From contig CBDDAC010000043.1 in NCBI GenBank assembly GCA_965224765.1, positions 124,001-188,000 of the forward strand: 64,000 nt of DNA, given 5' to 3'. The stretch is from CAZDBA01 sp965224765. Lineage in GTDB: Bacteria; Planctomycetota; Planctomycetia; Pirellulales; Pirellulaceae. The notes beneath the pieces are model-generated. The model searched no databases. It was not told where the DNA came from and saw only the letters and a list, made by a program, of their open reading frames with translations. Positions 42,723 to 50,890 of this stretch are shown piece by piece; the first letter of the stretch is position 1; every line of letters begins with the position of its first letter. The position numbers and the translations under genes were made by a program.

Positions 42723-43205
42723 CTATTGAGATTTGCGAATATCCATTAGCAGTTGAACGCCTGTTGGGGTCAACGCGACGAATTCCAGTACACGCTGATG
42801 CTCAGATTCATGCTCGATTTCGATCAACAAATCCAACGGTGGGATGAGTTCGCGAATTTTGTCGACCCATTCAATGACAATTACGTTGCCATCTTCGACG
42901 GCCTCGTCCAACCCCAAATCGTAGACTTCTTCGTCGTCTCGGATTCGATAGGCATCGAGGTGCCAAAGATCGACTCGGCCTGAATAAGGAATGCATAGCG
43001 TAAAAGTTGGACTGACGACGATCTCATGACGTCCGGTTACGCCCGACACGATTCCGTGAGTCAATTTGGTTTTCCCGCTTCCGAGGGTGCCATTAAGCCC
43101 CAAAGCGGTTGCCGACTGAATCACCTCGCCAATTTTAACACCGAGGTCATACGTTTCATCCACAGAGTTGGAAACGAGTTTTAGTTGATGATCGACTTCA
43201 GACAT
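42723..43205 (-). CDS. tsaE: tRNA threonylcarbamoyladenosine biosynthesis ATPase TsaE
   Basis: 160 residues from ATG 43205 (a TTG six codons upstream is less likely). Walker A GTLGSGKT at 39-46, then VVSPTFTLCIPYSGRVDLWHLDAYRI and LGLDEAVEDGNVIVIEW, the family's switch and Walker-B-like segments. Known role: ATPase that regenerates the TsaBD complex in t6A37 tRNA modification, cytoplasmic and essential in many bacteria. Same strand as thiL, 118 bp downstream of it, so an operon is probable. Confidence 0.92.
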   Translation of the reverse strand: MSEVDHQLKLVSNSVDETYDLGVKIGEVIQSATALGLNGTLGSGKTKLTHGIVSGVTGRHEIVVSPTFTLCIPYSGRVDLWHLDAYRIRDDEEVYDLGLDEAVEDGNVIVIEWVDKIRELIPPLDLLIEIEHESEHQRVLEFVALTPTGVQLLMDIRKSQ

Positions 43206-43323
43206 TGCGTTTCGTTGTCTCAATTTCTAGACAGGGGAAAGATACTTCTCGTGTGCTATTCCGCGGCAAAGATTGTCTACAAAAATAGGGTCATGCATTC
43301 GAGCTGAATGGTCTCGTCAAAAC

Positions 43324-44226
43324 TCAGTGAACGTATCCATCGGGTTTCAGGACCGTTTTGTCTTCACCATCAAAAAGGACCATTCCCATGCTCTGCGTGA
43401 CGACACCAATTGGAGTGACGACCTCAGAAAATTTTTCTACCAGTTGATTGGCTGTTTCATTTGAAACACATAATAACAACTCGAAATCCTCCCCGTCCGT
43501 CAACGCATGTTCAAGTGGAGATTTGGAAGTTTGCTTGGAAAGTGTCTGTGCTGCGGAAGAGATAGGGATCTTCTCCGCGTAGATTTCCGCACCCCGTTGG
43601 CTCTGACGCAATAAGTAGTCCAAGTCCAGTGAAAGGGAGTCCGTGATGTCGGTGGCGGCATGGACTGAATAATCCTGGGCAACGATTTGGACCCAAGTCG
43701 TACGAGGAGCAAAGTCCAGATGTTTTCCCAGGATGCTGCCTCCAAAATCGCCCGTCACCAGAATCACATCTCCAGTTTTTGCTCCGTCGATCCGCCAGCA
43801 TTTTGAGGGTGTCACATGCCCCAGTACGGTCGAGCCAACAATCAGCGGGCCCTCGTAGCGATTTGTGTCCCCACCCACAATTGAAATCCCATGGGCATTG
43901 GCAAGGGCTTCAACGCCCAAATAGATTTCTTGAGCTTGATCCAGCGACCAGGATTTCGGAAAAAAGAATGTCAACAAGGCTTGAGCCGGTTTGGCCCCCA
44001 TGGCCAGCACATCGCTAATACTGACTGCGAGACATTTCCTACCAATTCGACTCAATGAATGAGTCTCCGTATCGAAATGAACCTGATCACAAAGCGTGTC
44101 AGTGGTAACAACCGTTCCATCATTTGTACCGGCGATCAGGCAAGCATCATCTCCAACAGCAATCAAAGTTTCCTTTGAGGGCGGAGTTCGGTGAGCAATC
44201 CAGTCAACAAATTGTTTTTCAAACAT
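43324..44226 (-). CDS. thiL: Thiamine-monophosphate kinase ThiL
   Basis: 300 residues. Seen: VGDDACLIAGTNDGTVVTTD (Mg/ATP-binding Asp cluster), LAVSISDVLAMGAKPAQALL, GGDTNRYEGPLIVGSTVLGH, LVTGDFGGSILGKHL and DGEDFELLLCVS. Catalyses ATP + thiamine phosphate to thiamine diphosphate, last step of cofactor synthesis. Full length, N-terminus begins at the usual FVDWIAHR region. Likely co-transcribed with tsaE. Confidence 0.93.
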   Translation of the reverse strand: MFEKQFVDWIAHRTPPSKETLIAVGDDACLIAGTNDGTVVTTDTLCDQVHFDTETHSLSRIGRKCLAVSISDVLAMGAKPAQALLTFFFPKSWSLDQAQEIYLGVEALANAHGISIVGGDTNRYEGPLIVGSTVLGHVTPSKCWRIDGAKTGDVILVTGDFGGSILGKHLDFAPRTTWVQIVAQDYSVHAATDITDSLSLDLDYLLRQSQRGAEIYAEKIPISSAAQTLSKQTSKSPLEHALTDGEDFELLLCVSNETANQLVEKFSEVVTPIGVVTQSMGMVLFDGEDKTVLKPDGYVH

Positions 44227-44499
44227 TGGCTTCTTTAGGTGAGACTGACAGAATTGTTTTTCAATCGGCCGAACAATTCAACCGCAATCAATTCTTTGTG
44301 TCCCGTTTTGCGGAAAAGGCTCGAGAACCGTCACAGGAAAAAACCCGGAACTGGTGGTTCTAGATTGGCCACTATTTGAAAATTGGCAATGGTGGTTGAA
44401 AGGCCAACGGTACCGGTTCACTCGAGTTGGGTCGCGATATGGCACTGGAGTTTGTAGGATGATGGTTGAGTCGTGCTTTGTTTTTCTGAGAGAGCGGAA

Positions 44500-45810
44500 A
44501 TGAATCGTAGTGTCGCTTGCCTGTTGTTGGTCTTGTTGTTCGGTTCTGCAGATGCGCAGGAGCGACAGGTCCTGCTTGGCGAAATTACCAAGAAACCAGA
44601 AGGCCGAGAGGGTGATTGGGTTGTAAAAGGACGAACTTTGATCGCTGAACGAAATTCAGATATTGATACCAGCGAATTTGCAGTCGTCGGAAATTTGGCG
44701 ATTGTCGAGTTTTTCACAATCGATTCGGTTTCTACGATTACCGTCCTGAGATCCACACCGATGAAAGTCTCCGACATCGTAGACGGACCCTACGTGATGT
44801 GGCGAGACCAGACGACGGCGGAAGTCCTTTCGATGAAGGAAGGCAAAGTGCAGCGAAAACTTTTGGAGAACGTCACCGGCAGTCTGGAAGTAAACGACCT
44901 TTCGCCCCTGGTGCCGTCAATCGTTATCAATCCCAAGAGTCCAGAGCCGCTCAAGGCACAGTGGGACTCGCCCGAGAAACTAATGGCGATCAGCGATTTG
45001 GAAGGGAACTACCTTCACGCGCTGCGGTTTCTCCAGAACCATGAAGTCCTTGATGAGAATGGGCACTGGAGTTGGGGAGCTGGACACCTGGTGCTTGTTG
45101 GTGATCTTGTGGATCGCGGCGCCTCGGTGACGGAAACCTTGTGGTTGATCCGGCGGCTAGAGCGCGAAGCCGATGCAGCTGGCGGGAAAGTTCACTATGT
45201 GCTGGGAAATCACGAGGCGATGGTCATGGCGGGGGATTTGCGCTACATCCATCCAAAGTATCATTTTGTTGCAGAGCAATATGGAATCGCCTATGAGGAC
45301 TTACATGGCCCGGACAGCGAAATCGGGCGCTGGTTACGTTCAAAAAATGCGGTCGTCCGTGTCGGCGATCTCTTGTTTGTTCACGGAGGCTATTCACCAG
45401 CTCTTGATCAGGAAAAAATCGAGCCGGATCGACTCAATGAACTGGTGCGATCTCAGCTGGGTCGTTTTAGAATGGAGCCAGGTACAGTCGGGACAGATCC
45501 TGTCGGACATCGTTATGGTCCGTTTTGGTATCGAGGTTACTTTCCAAGATATAGCGAAACTTGGGGCGGGCAACCCACTCAAGAACAGATGCAGACAATC
45601 CTTGATCGTCATCAAGCAAAGCATGTGGTCGTCGGACACACCGTTGTGGACGAAGTCGGCCCCGTTGACGAGTCCGGTATGGTCATCGCCATCGACACCA
45701 AATGGGCCGACTCAAAAAAATGCCAAGGGTTACTACAGGAAGACGGCAAGCTTTATCGATTGTTGATGACCGGCGAACGCGAAGAGATCCTGGCGAAGGT
45801 GAAGCAGTAG
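44500..45810 (+). CDS. Exported metallophosphoesterase
   Basis: 436 residues from ATG 44500 (signal peptide MNRSVACLLLVLLFGSADA). A ~150-residue N-terminal domain of unknown type is followed by a calcineurin-like phosphatase domain: AISDLEGN, VLVGDLVDRG, YVLGNHEAMVMAG, LFVHGGYSP and HVVVGHTVVDEV. The first motif is D-L-E-G where GDxHG is usual; the His that binds metal is replaced by Glu. This resembles a Shelphs (Shewanella-like) phosphatase layout. Acts outside the inner membrane; substrate unknown. Divergent from thiL. Confidence 0.85.
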   Translation: MNRSVACLLLVLLFGSADAQERQVLLGEITKKPEGREGDWVVKGRTLIAERNSDIDTSEFAVVGNLAIVEFFTIDSVSTITVLRSTPMKVSDIVDGPYVMWRDQTTAEVLSMKEGKVQRKLLENVTGSLEVNDLSPLVPSIVINPKSPEPLKAQWDSPEKLMAISDLEGNYLHALRFLQNHEVLDENGHWSWGAGHLVLVGDLVDRGASVTETLWLIRRLEREADAAGGKVHYVLGNHEAMVMAGDLRYIHPKYHFVAEQYGIAYEDLHGPDSEIGRWLRSKNAVVRVGDLLFVHGGYSPALDQEKIEPDRLNELVRSQLGRFRMEPGTVGTDPVGHRYGPFWYRGYFPRYSETWGGQPTQEQMQTILDRHQAKHVVVGHTVVDEVGPVDESGMVIAIDTKWADSKKCQGLLQEDGKLYRLLMTGEREEILAKVKQ

Positions 45811-45907
45811 ATGGGGACCCTGGTCACATTTTTGAATCGTTCTGGCTTCGCAACAATTTTTGGGGCAGGAGTGGAACGTTGGAGGCACTGACTTCAATTC
45901 TAGATCG

Positions 45908-45940
45908 TGGGTGCCATGCGCCACGCAACGCGTGGGCATG
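45908..45940. repeat. Family-D repeat core, degenerate
   Basis: GGGTGCCATGCG followed by CCACGCAACGCGTGG (perfect 6-bp arms) and GCATG. Related to 2924-2976. The rest of 45811-46303 holds only this and the next copy. Confidence 0.6.
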
Positions 45941-46062
45941 TTAAACGTTCCATTGCGTTGATCTTGAACGTTGGACGGTTTGCGTGGAAGTTTCCTCTGG
46001 GGAGTGGGGTCGCTCAAATATGATCTGTTGATTCGATCTCCAATGCGGACGAGACATGTAAG

Positions 46063-46096
46063 AGCATGGCCACGCAAGCGTGGACCATGGCACCCA
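46063..46096. repeat. Family-D repeat core
   Basis: GCATGGCCACGCAAGCGTGG then ACCATGGCACCC: nested palindrome CCACGC-AA-GCGTGG inside CATGG/CCATG arms. Confidence 0.7.
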
Positions 46097-46303
46097 AAAA
46101 ACATTTTGCTCTCTGCGAGAGTGATTCATATAACTGAACGCGTGAGGGAGACTATGTTCTTTTCAGTCAGCAAGGCCGCTAGCATGTAAAAAGTTCATTG
46201 TGAATCCCCTCTGAAATTGGTATTTAGACATCCCTTGCCCCGGTGTCGCTCGGCACCAAATGCCTTTTGAAGCGTTTTCGCTGATCAATTAGAGAGCCTC
46301 ACT

Positions 46304-46960
46304 GTGACCCTGAAAATCCTAATCTTCCCTGCCCTATTTGTTGCGTGCCTAGCAATGGGTTGCACAACGACTCGAACCTCTAATACCGCTCGTACCGGCA
46401 TGGAACAATTGCTGATCTCTAACGCAGTGGATCAAACCTTGGACAAGACTGCATTGCCACAAGTCAAAGGTCGCAAGGTTTTCCTGGATTCGCAGTTCTT
46501 GGATTCCGTCGATAAGGGGTACATTGTGGGTTCGCTTCGCCAGCGTCTCTTGGTTTCCGGTGCCTCTTTGGTTGATGCCAAGGAAGGATCGGACATTACA
46601 GTCGAAATAGTTTCGGGTGGCGTCGGAACGGATAGCGTTGAAACTTATTTGGGCGTTCCCGGGCTGGCCATTCCTGGTCTTCCTATCGAACTTCCCGAAG
46701 TCCGAATGTATGAAAAATCGAGTCAATTCGGCACCGCCAAGTTGGGTGTGGTTGCCTACTCTACCGAAACAGGCGAGATGGTTTTTGACGGTGGACGAAG
46801 CCTTGCCCGTGCCGATGCAAGCCGCTGGTCAGTCATGGGAATCGGGCCGTTTCAAGAAGGAAGCGTTCGCGACGAAGTGAGGATGGCTACGGGCGACAGT
46901 TTTTCTATCGCTCCTCGCATGGTCAAATTGCCCGAATTCAACGACACCAAGGTTCGCTAG
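46304..46960 (+). CDS. Planctomycete lipoprotein (DUF6655-like)
   Basis: 218 residues from a GTG at 46304; this start is forced because the lipoprotein signal (LKILIFPALFVACLAMGC) begins right there and no ATG precedes it. Cys at the lipobox LAMGC. The soluble part has GMEQLLISNAVDQTLDKTAL, VFLDSQFLDSVDKGYIVGSL and a Gly/Pro-rich GVPGLAIPGLPIELPEV segment. Resembles what I recall as DUF6655 lipoproteins; function unknown. Stands alone between repeat-bearing spacers. Confidence 0.75.
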   Translation: MTLKILIFPALFVACLAMGCTTTRTSNTARTGMEQLLISNAVDQTLDKTALPQVKGRKVFLDSQFLDSVDKGYIVGSLRQRLLVSGASLVDAKEGSDITVEIVSGGVGTDSVETYLGVPGLAIPGLPIELPEVRMYEKSSQFGTAKLGVVAYSTETGEMVFDGGRSLARADASRWSVMGIGPFQEGSVRDEVRMATGDSFSIAPRMVKLPEFNDTKVR

Positions 46961-47058
46961 AATCTTGGGCGCAAGTCGGGAATCGGGAATGATTTAAGAC
47001 AACGGGCCTGTCTACGGATGCCGTCGCTCCGCGACTCGGTTTTTGGTAGGGAATGTTA

Positions 47059-47107
47059 CCCCAGACTTTTAGTCTGGGGCTAATGGAAGTAGTCGCTCCG
47101 CGGCAAA
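47059..47107. repeat. Family-C hairpin repeat
   Basis: CCCCAGACT/AGTCTGGGG hairpin, then CTAATGGAAGTAGTCGCTCC and GCGGCAAA; same unit as 19361-19410. Confidence 0.85.
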
Positions 47108-47120
47108 TACATCGTGTCCC

Positions 47121-47160
47121 ATCCCAGTTGATGAGTAGGTGATCCCAGTTGATGAGTAGG
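47121..47160. repeat. 21-bp tandem duplication
   Basis: ATCCCAGTTGATGAGTAGG twice at 21-bp spacing. It occupies the same place between family C and family A units as the 17-bp array does at 19413-19922. Confidence 0.8.
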
Positions 47161-47216
47161 CAATCGTGTTGCTTGAGTAGAACGGAAACCTGATAAGTGA
47201 GTTGGTTGAGTCGGAG

Positions 47217-47281
47217 ATGGAAACCCGACGCGTGAGCGAGGAACATCCAGTACCGTCCTCACTTACGTGTCGGGTTACCAT
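47217..47281. repeat. Family-A hairpin repeat
   Basis: Left arm ATGGAAACCCGACGCGTGAG plus CGAGG; right arm CCTCACTTACGTGTCGGGTT plus ACCAT; a few mismatches. Same family as 19921-19985 and 9187-9237. Confidence 0.9.
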
Positions 47282-47321
47282 TAAAGTGGTCAGTTCGATT
47301 CTCTCAGGTGAAGTCTGCGAG

Positions 47322-48329
47322 TTACTTTTTCGATTCAATTCGGTTCGATTCTTCTACCCAACTCTCATACTTTTTTTTGATCGATTTGTCCGTCGCATGC
47401 CCCGCAAAAAAAACGAAACGATACTTCAGATTCAGCGTCTCACCTTGCTTCAATTCAAAGTCCCCGAGTCCCTCGCGAGTTCGTTCGAAGTCATGGATTC
47501 CGAATGGATTTGCAGCAACCAATCCATATTCCCGGGCATGCCACCACGTAGGATGTCTCAGGTTATTTGGGTGGTCAAAAATCGCCACGCCACAAATTTC
47601 ATCCTTTATCGTGCCCCAATAAGCGACCCATTTGGCGCGTTTACCCCACAAGTCTCGATCAGTGTCACCTTCGCTGTTAAACGCATGACCGCTTGCGTGA
47701 TCGCCCACAAGTCTTAATGCCGGGTGGGTCCGAATCGCCATCGTTCCCTCCTTGGTGTCTTGGAATGTCGCCTGCTCGACGCCTTCAGCCGGTGTCAGCT
47801 CGACTTGAATATCGATCACTCGGCTTCCATCCTCCTGAACTTTGAAGCCATAAACCTGTCGACCGATCAAGAGTTCGGTCTCGTCGGCAGCAATCCACTT
47901 GGCGTTCATCGTGATGCCCAGGCCGGTGCTATCTTCAGAAACCGTTGGCTCGCCGTCAGCGACAACGCGCCCTTTGCCTTCGCCCTGGGCCCAGAAATCA
48001 ACGCCGTTGACGGGGTGCGCGAACCAAAGCGAGCGATGATGGGGATGGTCGCGTGATTCTTTCTCAACCTGATCAAGCATCGGGTAACTGCGAGTCATCG
48101 ATGCACCCGTCGGCCCGTAAATCGGGAAAAGAAATGGTCGAGGGATCGTACCATAGGGCGAATCGTCGTCATGTACTAATTCAGTAAACAGCTCTCCATC
48201 TAGCAAGATGCGCGTACGCCCATCGAGTTGCTCGGCGGAAAATGATGTCTCCTGTGCGCTGCAATCAAGAAACGATTGTGAACAAACAACTGTAATGATC
48301 ACGATCGTCACGGCCCGCCAATTCTTCAT
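47322..48329 (-). CDS. PmoA-like protein (DUF6807)
   Basis: 335 residues with a signal peptide (KNWRAVTIVIITVVCSQSF). Diagnostic segments: RPFLFPIYGPTGASMTRSYP, RDHPHHRSLWFAHPVNGVDF and LKYRFVFFAGHA. The family is called methane-oxygenase PmoA-like in databases but is common in planctomycetes with no methane metabolism; many occur beside sugar oxidoreductases. Its start overlaps the stop of the isomerase gene by 4 bp (ATGA), so translation is coupled. Probably periplasmic, acting on a sugar or glycan-derived compound; substrate unknown. Confidence 0.88.
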   Translation of the reverse strand: MKNWRAVTIVIITVVCSQSFLDCSAQETSFSAEQLDGRTRILLDGELFTELVHDDDSPYGTIPRPFLFPIYGPTGASMTRSYPMLDQVEKESRDHPHHRSLWFAHPVNGVDFWAQGEGKGRVVADGEPTVSEDSTGLGITMNAKWIAADETELLIGRQVYGFKVQEDGSRVIDIQVELTPAEGVEQATFQDTKEGTMAIRTHPALRLVGDHASGHAFNSEGDTDRDLWGKRAKWVAYWGTIKDEICGVAIFDHPNNLRHPTWWHAREYGLVAANPFGIHDFERTREGLGDFELKQGETLNLKYRFVFFAGHATDKSIKKKYESWVEESNRIESKK

Positions 48330-49180
48330 TTGATTTGCTCCTCTTTAGGCAAATTGAAACTCTTTTGAAGTGCTGCCATGCTCTCCCTGGCTATAGTCGG
48401 CGCGTCGGGAGTGTAGTCAAATACTTCCACGCTGACCCATTGGTCATATCCCGTTTCCGTTAACGCCTGAGCGACTGAGGAGAAGTTGACTTCGCCTTGG
48501 CCCGGTCCACGGAGGTTCGGATCGTTGGCGTGAAAATGGGCTGTGTATTTTGCGTTTTCATGAATCACTTGTTCAATTGGTGTGCGTTCACTGGCCATGG
48601 CTTTGACATCCAAATGCAATCGACAGGCGGGGTGGTTTACCCGTTCGATTAACTCGACCGTTTCGGCTGCAGTTGTAAGAAAGTTGGTCTCCAGTGGGCC
48701 AAGCGGCTCGACGGCAATCGTCACCCCTGCCCTGCCAGCGCAATCACATACTTCGCTTATCACTTCCACCGCACGATCCATAACCTCGGCATAAGGCTCA
48801 GATGCGTCGTAGCTGCGCTGTTGGGGGCTGCCCCAGACCATCATGTTCCCGCCCATGGCAGCACATAATTTGACAAGGTGCTTTACGAACTCGGTCGTGG
48901 TCGCACGGACTTCAATACTCGGCGACGTCCAGTGCATTCCTTCTGGAGAGGCGAGTAGCCAATGCAAGCCCACGACGGTCAATCCGTGAGATCTGATTTG
49001 ATCGCCAATCGCTCTGGCTTGGTTTTCATCCAGAAGTCGTGGGTCATCGGCCAAGGTAAAAGGCGCGATCTCCACTCCCTCATATCCAGCATTCGCGATA
49101 TCTGCCAACGCTTGCTCCAATGGCCAATCGCCATAAGTCTCATTGCAGATTGCAAAACGTGGAATCGGAATCTCCAGCAA
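48326..49180 (-). CDS. Sugar phosphate isomerase/epimerase (xylose isomerase-like TIM barrel)
   Basis: 284 residues. TIM-barrel AP-endonuclease-2 family: FAICNETYGDWPLEQALADI, GYEGVEIAPF, VVGLHWLLASPEGMHW, VTIAVEPLGPLETNFL, CRLHLDVKAM, YTAHFHANDPNLRGPGQGEV and WVSVEVFDY. The Glu, Asp, His, Glu metal ligands are at the expected places. No signal peptide: cytoplasmic. Middle gene of a three-gene operon: 14 bp after the Gfo/Idh/MocA gene and overlapping the PmoA-like gene by 4 bp. Probably isomerises a keto-sugar made by the oxidoreductase. Confidence 0.9.
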   Translation of the reverse strand: MLEIPIPRFAICNETYGDWPLEQALADIANAGYEGVEIAPFTLADDPRLLDENQARAIGDQIRSHGLTVVGLHWLLASPEGMHWTSPSIEVRATTTEFVKHLVKLCAAMGGNMMVWGSPQQRSYDASEPYAEVMDRAVEVISEVCDCAGRAGVTIAVEPLGPLETNFLTTAAETVELIERVNHPACRLHLDVKAMASERTPIEQVIHENAKYTAHFHANDPNLRGPGQGEVNFSSVAQALTETGYDQWVSVEVFDYTPDAPTIARESMAALQKSFNLPKEEQIK

Positions 49181-49194
49181 AGGATGGAAAAAAT

Positions 49195-50619
49195 CTATAC
49201 ATCGTTTGGCACGACAAACATTTCGCGACTGTAATCTCGCTTGATTGCGACCGTCTCATTGGCTCGTTCGCCGGTCTCACCAGTGAAACGCATTGTTTCT
49301 GAGTCGAATTTCAACTTCGGTCCGAGGGTCCATTGTGATTGATTGAGGTCAACGCCCTTATCTTGAAGCCAGCCGCTATACCGTTGGAGAGTTTCTACCA
49401 TGACCTCGTCGCCTCCGAGGGATTCGGAGACTTGTTCAGGCGTAGCGCTTTTTCCTGCAAGGTAACATGCGTTTGCCATGTGAGCCAATGAACTGGAAAG
49501 TGCCGCCGAGCCGATTTCCGCATTGAGCTTGCTGTTATCATTTGCACGCACGGCTTCAAAGAAGTTCTGCATGTGATTTCCGCCGCCGCGAAACTGTTGA
49601 AGTTCGTTGCCATCGTGATCATAAACACGTCCGCCTCCACGGCCACCACGGAACTCAGCGTTTTCGCAAGTTACAATTACCCCGACGCCTGTGCCTTGGA
49701 AATTGACGTCATGGACGACGTTGTTGACCTCGAACAAACAGGGGACACCCCCATAATCAAATCTTGCGATCTGAACATTTGCTGTATTTCCCCCGTCGTC
49801 CCAAAGGAACCGGCCACCAAAACATTCCACCGAGTTGGGAAGTTCGGTCGGGTCACCTAGCGCCCATCGCATCAGATCCAACTCGTGTGGTCCCTGATTG
49901 CCAAAGTCACCGTTTCCCGTATTAAAATCCCAGTGCCAATCGTAGTGCAAACGTGGCCGCATGATGTCATGGTCATTCGCGGGGCCAAGCCAAAGGTTAA
50001 AGTCAATGTTTTTTGGAAGGGGCAACGGAGTTTCGCGCTTGCCGATCGATCCTCGGCGGCGATAACTTAGCCCACGAACTTGTTTGATGGCTCCCCATTC
50101 TCCTTCATGCAAGCGCTGATAAAAAGACTTCAATCCCTTCTCCGCCCGATTTTGAAATCCACCCTGAACGATACGATCGTACTTGCGGGCCGCAGCGGTA
50201 ATCTGGACGCTTTCGAAGACACTGTGCGAAACCGGTTTCTCAACGTATACGTGCTTGCCCGCCTGACAGGCCCAGATCGTTAGCAGTGCATGCCAGTAGT
50301 TCGGTGTCGCCGTAACGATTGCGTCGACGTCACTTCGTTCTAAGACTCTTCGAACGTCTGCAGTGGCAAAAACACCGGCCCGCGACTTGGTTTGGTTGCC
50401 GAGCGCATCCTCGTCTGGATCACACAGTGCAACGATCCGTACTCCATCACATTTTTCACATGCCGCAAGCAAATCACGTCCTCGTCCACCCAGTCCGACG
50501 ATCGCGACACGAATATCCTCATTGGAGTTCATCGCTCTCGAATAGCTTGGTAAAAGCGTGGTCGCGCAAACAGCCGCAGTGGACTGAATAAAGCGGCGGC
50601 GGGAAGCAAATTTCATCAT
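49195..50619 (-). CDS. Gfo/Idh/MocA family oxidoreductase with Tat signal
   Basis: 474 residues; ATG 50619 or 50616. Tat-type leader SRRRFIQSTAAVCATTLLP, then Rossmann fold IRVAIVGLGGRGRDLL, NYWHALLTIWACQAGKHVYV with EKP intact, and the planctomycete LWLGPAND...HYDWHWDFNTGNGDFG and GPHELDLMRWALGD. Exported folded with its NAD(P) by the Tat system, as is common in planctomycetes. First gene of the operon with the isomerase and PmoA-like genes, pointing to oxidation of a sugar or cyclitol. The specific substrate is not inferable. Confidence 0.92.
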   Translation of the reverse strand: MMKFASRRRFIQSTAAVCATTLLPSYSRAMNSNEDIRVAIVGLGGRGRDLLAACEKCDGVRIVALCDPDEDALGNQTKSRAGVFATADVRRVLERSDVDAIVTATPNYWHALLTIWACQAGKHVYVEKPVSHSVFESVQITAAARKYDRIVQGGFQNRAEKGLKSFYQRLHEGEWGAIKQVRGLSYRRRGSIGKRETPLPLPKNIDFNLWLGPANDHDIMRPRLHYDWHWDFNTGNGDFGNQGPHELDLMRWALGDPTELPNSVECFGGRFLWDDGGNTANVQIARFDYGGVPCLFEVNNVVHDVNFQGTGVGVIVTCENAEFRGGRGGGRVYDHDGNELQQFRGGGNHMQNFFEAVRANDNSKLNAEIGSAALSSSLAHMANACYLAGKSATPEQVSESLGGDEVMVETLQRYSGWLQDKGVDLNQSQWTLGPKLKFDSETMRFTGETGERANETVAIKRDYSREMFVVPNDV

Positions 50620-50890
50620 GCGGAACTTTCGAAATAACGAGGCGTTGGCAAATCAGTGGATGGAAACGGTGGAATGATGCGTTGGCATGAACTTTTCGAT
50701 CAAGGAAGTTGAACGCAAGTGCGTTGTCGATTCACAGGTTGGCCGGCGGGAACCGACCCTACTTCGTTTCACATCATTGGGAACGATCAAATTGTCTCAT
50801 TTTGTCGCGAGAACACCAGAACTTTTTTCAGGTTTGAGCCAAGTAAGGAGTTGGCGATCCTGTGTCGAAGTAAGCCGCTACCTCCACACC

